This document shows positions 56,149-64,000 of a DNA stretch of 64,000 nucleotides, piece by piece. Under the pieces are notes generated by a model, which saw nothing but the letters and a program-made list of their open reading frames with translations, ran no database searches and was not told the DNA's origin. Made by a program: the position numbers and the translations under genes. Every line of letters begins with the position of its first letter. Position 1 is the stretch's first letter. The stretch covers positions 37,985,295 to 38,049,294 of the forward strand of contig CM060317.1 in NCBI GenBank assembly GCA_030674155.1, in the 5' to 3' direction. The DNA comes from Stramonita haemastoma. Its lineage: Eukaryota > Mollusca > Gastropoda > Neogastropoda > Muricidae.

Positions 56149-56810
56149 GATGGCGGAGCTGTAAACAAGTGAAAAGTAACGTCTGCTGATTTTTGCAAAG
56201 AAACTGGTAAACATGAAACGAACAACCAGATCAAGATGTGTGGGAGGGCGGTCCATGTCAGTGAGTAAAAAAAGCATCCCTGACTCTTCAAAAACTAGTG
56301 TGAATTTCAGAAAAGACTTGTTGAAAGAAACCATACGACAAAACCTTCAAACTGACACTGATGACGGACTTGAAGGTACGAAAGTTCAAAATAAAGAAAA
56401 AGACGACAACAACACGGCAGGATTGTTAAAAGACATGCAATCAGTTATATTAAAATTGTGCGATAGGTTGGCTTTGCTCGAATCGATGGTGAAAAAGCAA
56501 AACGAGACAATCGCGAAGTTGAAAAGGATTCCAGTGTCTGTGTCAGACAGCCAGACACAGACAGATAGCACTGTGAACGTTTCAACTTACGCAGATGTAG
56601 TGAAAGCTAAACCATCGGTTCGAGCACAAAAACCATCAGTGCCAAAGTCAAATGGGGCTCAGTTGTCCAAGAAAATAAAGCCGTCTTGGAAAGAAAAGGC
56701 ATCAACTGAGACTCCCAGGAGCTCAAAAAGAACTGTACAAAATGACGTAATTTTAAGAAGTAAAAATGACATCATGAAGGCCACGCAAATCCAAAGAAAA
56801 AAAGTCTACG
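56145..56810 (+). pseudogene. Inverted 5' end of the LINE: 5' UTR and ORF1 N-terminus
   Basis: It runs in plus orientation, opposite to the rest of the LINE. It begins near AAGATGGCGGAGCTGTAAAC, about 65 bases of leader. ATG 56213 then opens MKRTTRSRCVGGRSMSVSKK, a coiled-coil-like segment LLKDMQSVILKLCDRLALLE and a VSTYADVVKAKPSV stretch typical before the core of LINE ORF1 proteins. The frame runs by chance into Gypsy integrase after the target duplication. Confidence 0.8.
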
Positions 56811-56822
56811 ACCATGCGCAAT
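56811..56822. other. Target-site duplication of the LINE, right copy
   Basis: ACCATGCGCAAT, identical to 50309-50320. Confidence 0.93.
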
Positions 56823-58462
56823 GTAATGGCCTGGTTGAGAGGTTTAATGGGACTCTCAAATCGATGTTACGACGCCTGACTGAAGAAAAACCTCAGTCAT
56901 GGGATAGATGGCTTCCTGCACTCCTCTTTGCTTATCGGGAAGTTCCCCAGGAGAGCACAGGATATTCTCCTTTCGAGCTGCTCTACGGGAGAACAGTCCG
57001 TGGACCCATGCAAATTTTAAGGGAGCTTTGGCTTCACCCAGAAAAAACTGAAATTCAAACAGCTGCTGAATATGTGGTCAACCTCAGGAACAAGATTGCT
57101 GAGTCGTGTGCCATAGCACAGCAGAATCTAGCCAACGCTGCCAACAAGTACAAGAGGAAATTTGACAAGAAGGCTAAAGTTCGTGAGTTTGCAGAGGGAA
57201 GTAAGGTGTTGCTGCTTCGCCCATGTAAGCACAATAAACTGGAACTTGAATGGCAAGGCCCATTTACTGTCAAGCGCCGAGTAGGGTTAGCAGACTATTG
57301 TATTCAGGTTGGCACAAAAGAGAAACTGTTCCATGCTAATCTGTTGAAGCAGTTCATTGAGCGAATGCCTGAGGCTTCATTGGCAGTGGCAGTCTTAGAG
57401 GAAGATGGAGAACAGTGGGAAGAGACACGGACGGTGAGTCAGGACATACCGTTAGTCCCGCTACAGTCGGAGGAAGGGCCAGAGGATGTTATTGTTGATG
57501 ATGAAAACCCAAGGTTGAGTACCGCCATCAGGCATTTAGCTAAGGAGTTTGGTGATGTGCTCACAGATCTGCCAAGCTGCACCAACCTGGAGACGTGTTC
57601 TATTCTTCTGAACACAGACTCTCCTATGCGTACAAGGCAGTATCCACTTCCATATTCCCACCAGGAGACCATTCGGGACGAAGTTCAGTCTATGCTGCGA
57701 TTGGGAGTCATTGAGCCTTCTTCATCACCATTCTCTTCCCCAATAGTTCTTGTCAAGAAGAAGGATGGGAAAACCCGCTTTTGTGTGGATTTCCGCAGGA
57801 TCAATAAAGCTGTGGTTTTTGATGCGGAGCCCATGCCAGACATTGAAGCTCTGTATGCAAAGTTGGCAGGGAAGCGGTTCTTCTCCAAACTGGACTTGTC
57901 AAAGGGTTACTGGCAGATTCCCGTTGCAAGCTCCGATCGACCAAAGACAGCATTCTCAACGCCACAAGGTCATTTTCAATGGCGTGTCATGCCATTTGGC
58001 CTCAAAACTGCGGGGGCTATATTCAGTCGCATGATGAGGAAGTTGTTGTTGCCTTTGGGGTTCTCTGAGCTGGACAACTTCATGGATGATATTTTAGTCG
58101 CGACTGAGAATGAAGCCGACCACCTTCGCATTCTACGGAGGGTATTCGAAAGATTGAGAGAGTGCAATCTCACTGCCAGACCATCCAAGTGTGTTCTTGG
58201 TTTCCAAGAACTGGACTATCTGGGGCATCGTGTAGGCAAAGGCAAGATCTGGCCAGATGATGCCAAGATGGAGAAGATCCGCAATGCTCCCCGTCCAGAG
58301 ACTAAGAAACAGCTGAGAGGGTTTCTGGGTCTGGTTGGCTATTACCGCCGCTTCGTCCCTCAGTTTGCAGAAATTGCATTACCCCTCACGGATAGGACAA
58401 AGGGAAGAGAACCCACAAGATCTCTTGGGATGAATCTTGTGAAAGGGCATTTTCACAGCTGA
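56823..58462 (+). pseudogene. Gypsy (Gmr1-type) integrase C-terminus and reverse transcriptase
   Basis: The frame resumes with NGLVERFNGTLKSMLRRL, holding the third catalytic Glu. The C-terminal module follows with LEWQGPFTVKRRVG (a GPF/Y-type fold) and FHANLLKQF. After an acidic linker the RT follows without a stop: LGVIEPSSSPFSSPIVLVKK, FSKLDLSKGYWQIPV with motif A Asp, FMPFGLK-type VMPFGLKTAGAIFSRMM, and LDNFMDDILVAT (motif C as F-M-D-D). It ends LRGFLGLVGYYRRFV and meets a frame break at about 58,400-58,430. Confidence 0.92.
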
Positions 58463-58935
58463 AAACCATCTTAAGCAGTAGACCGGTGTGCTGTCTCCCA
58501 GATTTGGTAAAGCCGTTCATCCTGAGGACTGACGCATCTGACGTTGGTTTGGGGGCTTTGCTTCTACAGGACCAGGGCTGTGGGATCCAGCCAGTTGCAT
58601 GCGCCAGCAAGAAACTGACCCCAGCGGAAAAGAACTATCCAACTATCGAAAAGGAGTGCTTAGCACTGATCTGGGGCATACAGAAATTTGAGGCCTACCT
58701 GTACGGTCGCGAGTTTGTTGTTCAAACTGACCATGCTCCCCTTCAGTATCTAGAGAGAGCGAAGTCCAGCAGTGGACGACTGACTAGGTGGGCTTTACAG
58801 CTTCAGCCATTCGCCTACACTGTGCAAGCCATACCTGGTAAAGAAAATGTTGGGGCAGACTTCCTGAGCCGGTTGCCTGAGAAAAGGGGGAAAGATTCCC
58901 CGGCAGTCTCGGAAGATGATCCTGAAAAGTTCTAA
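58430..58935 (+). pseudogene. Gypsy (Gmr1-type) RNase H
   Basis: One frame over from the RT, reading ISWDESCERAFSQLKTIL, FILRTDASDVGLGALLLQ, EKNYPTIEKECLALIWGI, FVVQTDHAPLQYLE and IPGKENVGADFLSRLPE. The D-E-D catalytic residues are present. It ends in TAA at 58,933-58,935; no integrase follows, confirming the order. 58,936-59,304 is 3' untranslated region. Confidence 0.92.
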
Positions 58936-59304
58936 GGCAGTTATCTTGTTTTGTTTTGACTGGTTGAAGCTTTCGGGTGAAAACCAAATCGATGCCTGTA
59001 TGATGGTTGTTTTTTTTATGAGAGGTTGTAATTTTCTTTTGTTGTCAGTTTAGAATTTTGGGAAAGGTTTATTCTCATAGAGGTTTTGTTTAACTTGGAG
59101 GTCAGAAGTAGGTTGAGGAACCTGTCACTGGAATCAATATTCATTAGGTCTGGTTGACAAGTCACTTGTCACAGTGTTAATTTTTTTGGGGCGTGGCATT
59201 TGCCACTGGACTGTTGGTGTTGTACATGGTGGTGCGTTGTTTCTTATGCGCACCGTGTCTTGGTTACAGTTCAAACCGGGTGGTTTGAATTTAAGGGGGG
59301 GTAT

Positions 59305-60296
59305 TGTCACGGTTCGCATATTTTTAATGGATCGTTTTACGTGTATAGTGGCTAGTTGTCCAGTGCGCGCATTTTTCTGCACTGTCTTCTGTGTGTATAA
59401 GTTGTCTATGTTAATTTCCTTTTTTTTATGGTGTAAGCGAGGTCTCTCGAGAAGTTCCGAGGCGAGAGTAAATAAGGGTTAGAGAGCGGAGCGGCTGCAG
59501 GCTTAGGCTGAGCAGGAGGACGTGGTCGCCGTGCCAGTTTTTTAGCTGTTGGGCGCCACGTAGATCTAGTTTTGGCTCCGTTCGAGAGGCAGGAGAGAGC
59601 CTACGCCTCGTAGGAGGTTTCGCTCTCCAGTTCCTGCCTTTGTTCTTCGTTCTTCGTCACTGTTTATCGCTTGTTCGTCTAGTCACGTCGGTTGGGGTGC
59701 AGCAGTGCGCCATATCAGTTCCAATGACGGGTTTCCGTTACCACCAGTTCCTGTTCGCCACCAGTTCCTGTTTACCTCCAGTCATCAAGTCCTACCTTGT
59801 ACCTTGTCTTCAGCGTGTCTTCTTCGTCTGCTTCGTCTTCTTCATCGTATTGTCAGGAAAGTGATTCTTTTGGTGTGTGGTTTTTGCGTGTTTCTTTTTT
59901 TTAATTCATTTTGAACTTCAAAAACTGTGTTAGAGAAAAAAGGAAAAGAGTGAGAAATACAGGACCTTAAATTAGAGTCAATATATAATATTTAGATTAG
60001 AGTGCGGTTGTATGTGGGTGTGAAAACTTGTACATTTTTTGCGTGTGATTTTTGCATTGTTATTTTTTTTGTTGTTGTTGTTGTTTGCGATATAAGATTT
60101 TTTGTGAACGTGAGGAAGTGTATTTTGGTGCGTTGGTTTTGCCTTGTTATTTTTTGATTGTTGATTTTCATTATCATCAAATTGAATAGTAAAGATTGGA
60201 AATTTTTCCTCTGTGTTCTGCGTTTGTTGTTGTCGGGAAGTTAGATAGAGTGGGTACGGGTGGGGTTTTCTTCACACTCCCTTAAGGAGCGTGACA
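59305..60296 (+). repeat. 3' LTR (992 bp, full length)
   Basis: Starts TGTCACGGTTCGCATA after the G-rich tract AAGGGGGGGTAT and ends GGAGCGTGACA. It includes about 285 bp (59,469 to about 59,750) absent from the 5' LTR. AATAAA is not obvious; GTTGTTGTTGTTG and TTTTTT stretches lie near 60,070. Confidence 0.93.
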
Positions 60297-60301
60297 CCTT
60301 T

Positions 60302-61280
60302 CGATGGCAATGTCAAGGACATGCCTGACACTTTCATGATGGACATCGAGTAAACCATCCCTACATGGTAGTCCAGGAAAATTTTGCCAAAAAAGGGCTC
60401 TGGCACAGAATAAATGCTACAAAATTTTTTTCACTTCTTTTATGTTTTGGTGGGTGTACTTGGCCATTTCAAATGTTGTTAACAAAAATTTAGTTGCCGG
60501 ATAAGTTGTAATTCGTGTTTGAAAAGAGTAGGTGCAGTGCAGCTGAGCTGAAAGGGTATTTCCCATTTGCGCTGCTTTGCAAGCTGTTCTTGCTGTCCAG
60601 TTAGGAATTTTTACACTAAATTGAAGCAGGCTTGTATAAATTTCATTTCTAAACTAAAACTTTTACACTCTGATGACTCAATGCCTTTTTACTGGGGGGA
60701 AACTAATGTAATTGCACTTTCGGTTTTCAAATTTGAGAAAAGTTTACAGAAAACGTTACCGTAGGCAGCAAAATTTAAACATTGTGCAATCATTTTAAGT
60801 GTAATAATGTTAAACACTCAGAAACGCATTCATATGATGCAAAGAACATGATGTTTGATACATGCTGTTGTCGCTATAACTTATTTGCTTACCCACCCCC
60901 CTAAAATTAGTAACCCAAGCCTTCAAACGAAGTACAATTTTCAGTCAAAACAAAACTACTGGCAACAGGCAACCACCTTGGTTATGGTTTTTTGTTGTTG
61001 AATGCATATTATCAGCTTTGTATTCATTAACAATAACTACTCTTTTTCTCAATTTGACGACATTTAAGAGGTCCTTGTATTATTTTTTTTTTTTACCATT
61101 TTGCCAATGATTAGATTATTGGTTCACAAAATCACTTGTAACATCTCTTACAGATGTTCATAGATTCAGTTCCAATGTCATGAAGATGGCAGTTCAACAA
61201 AATGTAAATATCCAACATCTTAGCATGAACTGTGCAGTGTGTCTTCCTAATTGGATAGTCCAAGACCTTCAGCAACTCTG
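60302..61280. other. Unique DNA right of the LTR element, no gene supported
   Basis: No family recognised; T11 at 61,083-61,094. Confidence 0.4.
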
Positions 61281-61281
61281 A

Positions 61282-61771
61282 ATGTGTGCAGCTTTGCCCT
61301 CTACATTGCCCACATGCAACAGAAGACACGAGGCCATGTTTACAGCATGTACACCTTGCTGTTCGGCATTCAGTCAGACAATGACATCTTACAATAATTA
61401 TTTTTTTAAAAACATCTTACAATATACAGAGGAGTTTCAGGGGTTACATCAAAATCTTTATACATTGGAAACATCACTCCATGTTTTATTTCCCATCCCC
61501 AGTCCTGGGGTTCTAACTGGAAACTATGTGAATTTAAATACAACCATTCATGGACCTGGAAATAGGTCCTCATAGAATGGAACTTTGCAGCTGAGGATGT
61601 TGGGGGCAGTTTGTTTGGGTGTAATGATAACAGGGGTAGCTGGTTTCTGCATGTATCGCACATATGGAGCTTGTCCAAGGAATCTTTGTTCTTGCCACCA
61701 TGCATCATTGCAGTGGTCTTTTCTTCTGCAGCTATCACTTGCTCTTTGCTGATGTTGGGTGTCATGAACAC
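61282..61771 (-). pseudogene. Relic of a Cys-rich multicopy invertebrate gene
   Basis: The minus strand reads MHGGKNKDSLDKLHM, LPPTSSAAKFHSMRTYFQVH, PQDWGWEIK and VTPETPLYIVRCF. After frame breaks it continues CRTARCTCCKHG and SSVACGQCRGQSCTHSE. This resembles an uncharacterised protein type repeatedly seen in cnidarian, arthropod and molluscan genomes, ending in a CXC-like Cys cluster. A small duplication around 61,388-61,425 (ATCTTACAATA twice) interrupts it. Function unknown; the copy is broken. Confidence 0.5.
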
Positions 61772-61785
61772 GCATGCATGAACAA

Positions 61786-62248
61786 CAAATGAACCACAAA
61801 GAACTGATTTTCTGCACTGAACTTGAAGACACTAATGTTACTCAGGAATTAGCTGTCAGTGAAATGAGGCTTTCCAATCTGCAAAAACCAACAAAAGAAG
61901 ATGAAGATTTGAGTCAGCTGATGAGAATCATTCTTGAAGAATGGCCTGAAGAAAAGAAGTCTTTAACAGAAAATGTGCAAGATTATTTTACTTTTCAGGA
62001 TGAACTGTATGTTCAAAATGAAGTGATTTTGAAGGCACACATAGTTGTTGTTCCAAAACAATAGAGAGAATATTTTTTGAAAAAAATTCATGCAAGTCAT
62101 GGTGCATTCAAGGTTGCATCAGGCAAGCAAGAGAAGTTACATACTGGTCAAGAATGAATTCTGACAATGAAGCATGTTAAGGATTCAGTCAAAATGAACA
62201 GAGAGAACCACTTATTAGCAGTGAGATACCAGAGTTACCTTGGCAATA
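61786..62248 (+). pseudogene. Relic of a second Gypsy element: region before and at integrase H-H-C-C
   Basis: Reads RLSNLQKPTKEDEDLSQLMR, ILEEWPEEKKSLTENVQDYF and ELYVQNEVILKAHIVVVP, then a stop and FLKKIHASHG. It is the stretch between RNase H and the zinc domain in many invertebrate Gypsy polyproteins. Two or more stops, and the zinc-domain Cys pair is not intact. Confidence 0.7.
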
Positions 62249-62848
62249 TGCAGCAGGTAGGAATCTGGTAGGAAGGACGGTGGCAGGATGGTTAAGACGT
62301 TCGCCTGCCAATATGTAAATCGTGAGTTTCTGGGTTCGTACCCAGCCTCGCCCTTTCTTCCCAGTTTGATGAAAAAATCGAACTGAATGTCAAAGTCATT
62401 CGGATGAGACTCGAAACCGAGGCCCCGTGTGCGAATGCACGCAGAACATTTTGCGCACACGTTAAAACCCCGTTCCACCTTTCGGAAGAGTAGACCATCG
62501 TGTGCCGGTAGAAGCGGATGACAAAATTATAACAAACCAGCATGCACACAGGTGTCGTGTTTAGACACCATCCCTGAGGAAAAATCGGGGAGTTGGAGTC
62601 CCAGAGCGGCTCGGGGCTGTAGGTATATGGCAACGTTCTGGTGGCTCCTGCGACGGTACTGGAACCATTCGTATTGGTCAATGCCCTTCCAATGGATCAT
62701 TCCAGTGCCGTGGAGAGGGGGGGGTCTGCTGCATGGGCAACAGCTTGCCCTTCATACATACTTGCCCAGGCTTTGCGCTCTAAACACTAGAACGCAACTC
62801 CATAGTCTTCCGAGACTGACGAGTGCCTACTACTATGCAGCAGGTGAT
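62238..62848 (+). mobile_element. SINE-like insertion (family 3) with 12-bp target duplication
   Basis: TATGCAGCAGGT occurs at about 62237-62248 and again at about 62834-62845, on either side of about 585 bases. The insert has a tRNA-like head (AGGATGGTTAAGACGTTCGC, GGGTTCGTACCC) and the motif GGATGAGACTCGAAACCGAG. Its second half (ACACCATCCCTGAGGAAAAA to TCTTCCGAGACTGACGAG) is unrelated to the other SINE families here. It interrupts the Gypsy integrase relic. Confidence 0.8.
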
Positions 62849-63680
62849 ATGTTTGAGTTCAAGAAGAAAAGCTACCTAGAAGTAGTTGATCATTACTCTG
62901 ATTTTTTTTAAAGTAGATGTTCTCGCTACGAAACATAGTACTGAAGTCATCAAGAGGATAAAGGCCCATTTTGCAAGACACAGAATTCCAGAGAGACTGA
63001 TGATTGATAATGGACCACCTTTCAACTCACATGAGTTTAGGAAATTCTCCCAGCTTTATGGTTTTGAACATATCACCAGTTCACCTGGTTACCCTCAAAC
63101 CAGTGGGAAAGCTGAAAATGCAGTAAAAATCACCAAGAATACTATCAAAAAATGTCACCAAAGTAGTCATCATGATTGTTTAGCCTTGTTGGAGCTTAGA
63201 AATATACCATCAGAAAAGCTAAAAACTTCTTCAGTACAGAGACTGTTTGGAAGAAGAACTAGGACCCAACTGCCGGTTGCAAGGTCTTTGTTGACACCAT
63301 CAGTAGTACAAGCTGAATCTGGACTTAAAAACAGAAAGAAAAAACAGGCTAGTTATTACAACCAGGCAGTTGCAGAATTGTCTGATTTGAAACCTGGTCA
63401 AGTAGTTCGTTTCCATCCACCAGGATCAAAATTGTGGGTTAAAGCACAAGTTGACCAGCAAGTAGACATAAGATCTTACAACATACGCACAGAGGATGGA
63501 CGCAGATTCAGAAGAAATTGGCATGACATCCAAGAAACAAACGAAAATGATCAAACAAGGCCTAAACCACAGGAGTATAAAAACACTGTCGTTTTCTATC
63601 CTACTTTAAAAGATAAGGCCCTTTTAAACAAGGAGATCATAATGGATCAGATGCTAAAAATACCCAAGCTTCTAGTTTGA
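62846..63680 (+). pseudogene. Relic of a second Gypsy element: integrase core and C-terminus
   Basis: Starts DMFEFKKKSYLEVVDHYSDF with the first catalytic Asp and a T8-run frame break at 62902-62909. It continues RIPERLMIDNGPPFNSHEF (second Asp) and PGYPQTSGKAENAVKITKNT (catalytic Glu). The tail LKPGQVVRFHPPGSKLWVKA is the usual C-terminal barrel. This type (KAEN in place of LVER) differs from the Gmr1-like element and belongs to the common invertebrate Gypsy integrases that follow RT/RNase H. No LTR is visible in the window. Confidence 0.85.
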
Positions 63681-64000
63681 GAAAAGCGGTATTGCTAGAT
63701 GAAGAACTCATGGTCAACAGAAAGCATACCAGTGGTAGGACAACAGTTTCTAAACCAAGTGAACAGAATGACATTGACAGTGAGCAAGAACCTGAACCTG
63801 ATATGACCACTCAAAGAAATCAAGAAAAGGTCACATAAAAATCTCCTGTAAGGTTTGAGGCAAGATGTACCCAATTTGGACACAGTGTGAAGCCACCTGC
63901 TTATCTAAAAGACTATGTTTAGACCTATTAGAAATATCAACAGAACAACAAATGTTTGCTGTGTATTGATTGTTGAGTTGCAAACATATGGACTGTTCTA
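63681..64000. other. End of the second Gypsy relic
   Basis: A degenerate frame continues to about 63,860 (charged, Ser/Thr-rich); no LTR start or polypurine tract is recognised before the window ends. Confidence 0.4.

Larger units (their letters stand above)
50321..56810 (-). mobile_element. I-superfamily LINE (RNase H-bearing) with inverted 5' end
   Basis: The 3' tail is GAAGAAGAAGAAGAAGAA on the minus strand (50321-50338). ORF2 has an AP-type endonuclease, RT, RNase H and a terminal Cys/His motif, an architecture of the I superfamily (for example Nimb or I clades). ORF1 has an SGNH-hydrolase domain. The first about 665 bases (56,145-56,810) are in the opposite orientation, as in twin-primed insertions. 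A piggyBac-type MITE interrupts ORF2. Without it the copy is about 5.4 kb. Confidence 0.88.
46869..60296 (+). mobile_element. Gmr1-type Gypsy LTR retrotransposon (nested insertions inside)
   Basis: The element is flanked by the 5-bp target duplication CCTTT (46864-46868 and 60297-60301). LTRs begin TGTCAC and end GTGACA. Internal order is gag with a CCHC knuckle, aspartic protease, integrase, reverse transcriptase, RNase H. RT and integrase sequences are of Gypsy type, but integrase precedes RT, the arrangement known from Gmr1 elements and otherwise from Copia. Without the inserted LINE the element would be about 6.9 kb. AAGGGGGGG before the 3' LTR is the probable polypurine tract. LTR divergence is low (about five substitutions in the shared 700 bases by eye), so the element is fairly young, yet its gag has two stops. 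Confidence 0.9.

Noticed and set aside
56213..58462. A single 749-codon protein joining a coiled-coil N-terminus to Gypsy integrase and RT
   Set aside because: The target duplication at 56811-56822 shows that the first 199 codons belong to the inverted LINE end; the open frame across the junction is accidental.
60567..60764. Plus-strand frame right of the LTR element
   Set aside because: Short, no domain, no splice signals and typical of AT-rich background.

Overview
This is a stretch of animal nuclear genome. The visible genes are split into exons with GT/AG introns, introns fill most of the space, and the sequence is packed with CA/GA/AT microsatellites, minisatellites, tRNA-derived SINEs, LINEs and LTR retrotransposons. 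An inhibitor-of-apoptosis gene, a USP40-like deubiquitinase, SINE families sharing a central motif (GATGAGAC...AAACCGAGG) and a Gmr1-type Gypsy element together suggest a lophotrochozoan, most likely a mollusc. That assignment is inference from family content, not a database result.

Layout. (1) 0.2-4.9 kb, minus strand: an IAP (BIRC-type) gene with two BIR domains, a UBA-like domain and a RING. The RING is frame-broken and lacks its metal-binding His. (2) 5-23.9 kb: repeat-rich DNA. Several SINE families abut long TG/CA tracts, followed by a 40-bp minisatellite (15.2-15.9 kb), an 81-bp triplicate (17.6 kb), a 36-bp minisatellite over 2.1 kb long (18.2-20.3 kb), a 48-bp repeat (21 kb) and a 43-bp repeat (22.9-23.5 kb). 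(3) 24.0-42.8 kb, minus strand: a USP40-like ubiquitin protease in at least ten exons (Cys box, finger region, His box, start of the C-terminal region). Its introns hold an L2-like LINE 3' end (30.4-31.3 kb), a 298-codon intronless ORF flanked by CT microsatellites (34.7-35.9 kb), a 49-bp minisatellite and other repeats. (4) 43-46.8 kb: intergenic or intronic DNA with a possible foldback element. (5) 46,869-60,296: a complete Gypsy-type LTR retrotransposon with a 5-bp target duplication (CCTTT). Its domain order is gag-protease-integrase-RT-RNase H, that is, integrase before RT as in Gmr1. Its integrase is split by an I-superfamily LINE (50,321-56,810; 12-bp target duplication). The LINE has an inverted 5' end and an SGNH-esterase ORF1, and it is itself split by a piggyBac-type MITE (53,028-54,083; TTAA duplication). 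(6) 60.3-64 kb: relics of a Cys-rich multicopy gene and of a second Gypsy integrase, the latter interrupted by a SINE-like insertion with a 12-bp target duplication.

Both host genes belong to ubiquitin pathways (an IAP with RING E3 architecture and a deubiquitinase) and lie on the same strand. No shared regulation is visible. Several conserved domains in both hosts and transposons carry single-base frame breaks, some in homopolymers. Either the assembly has residual indel errors, or both host genes are decaying.
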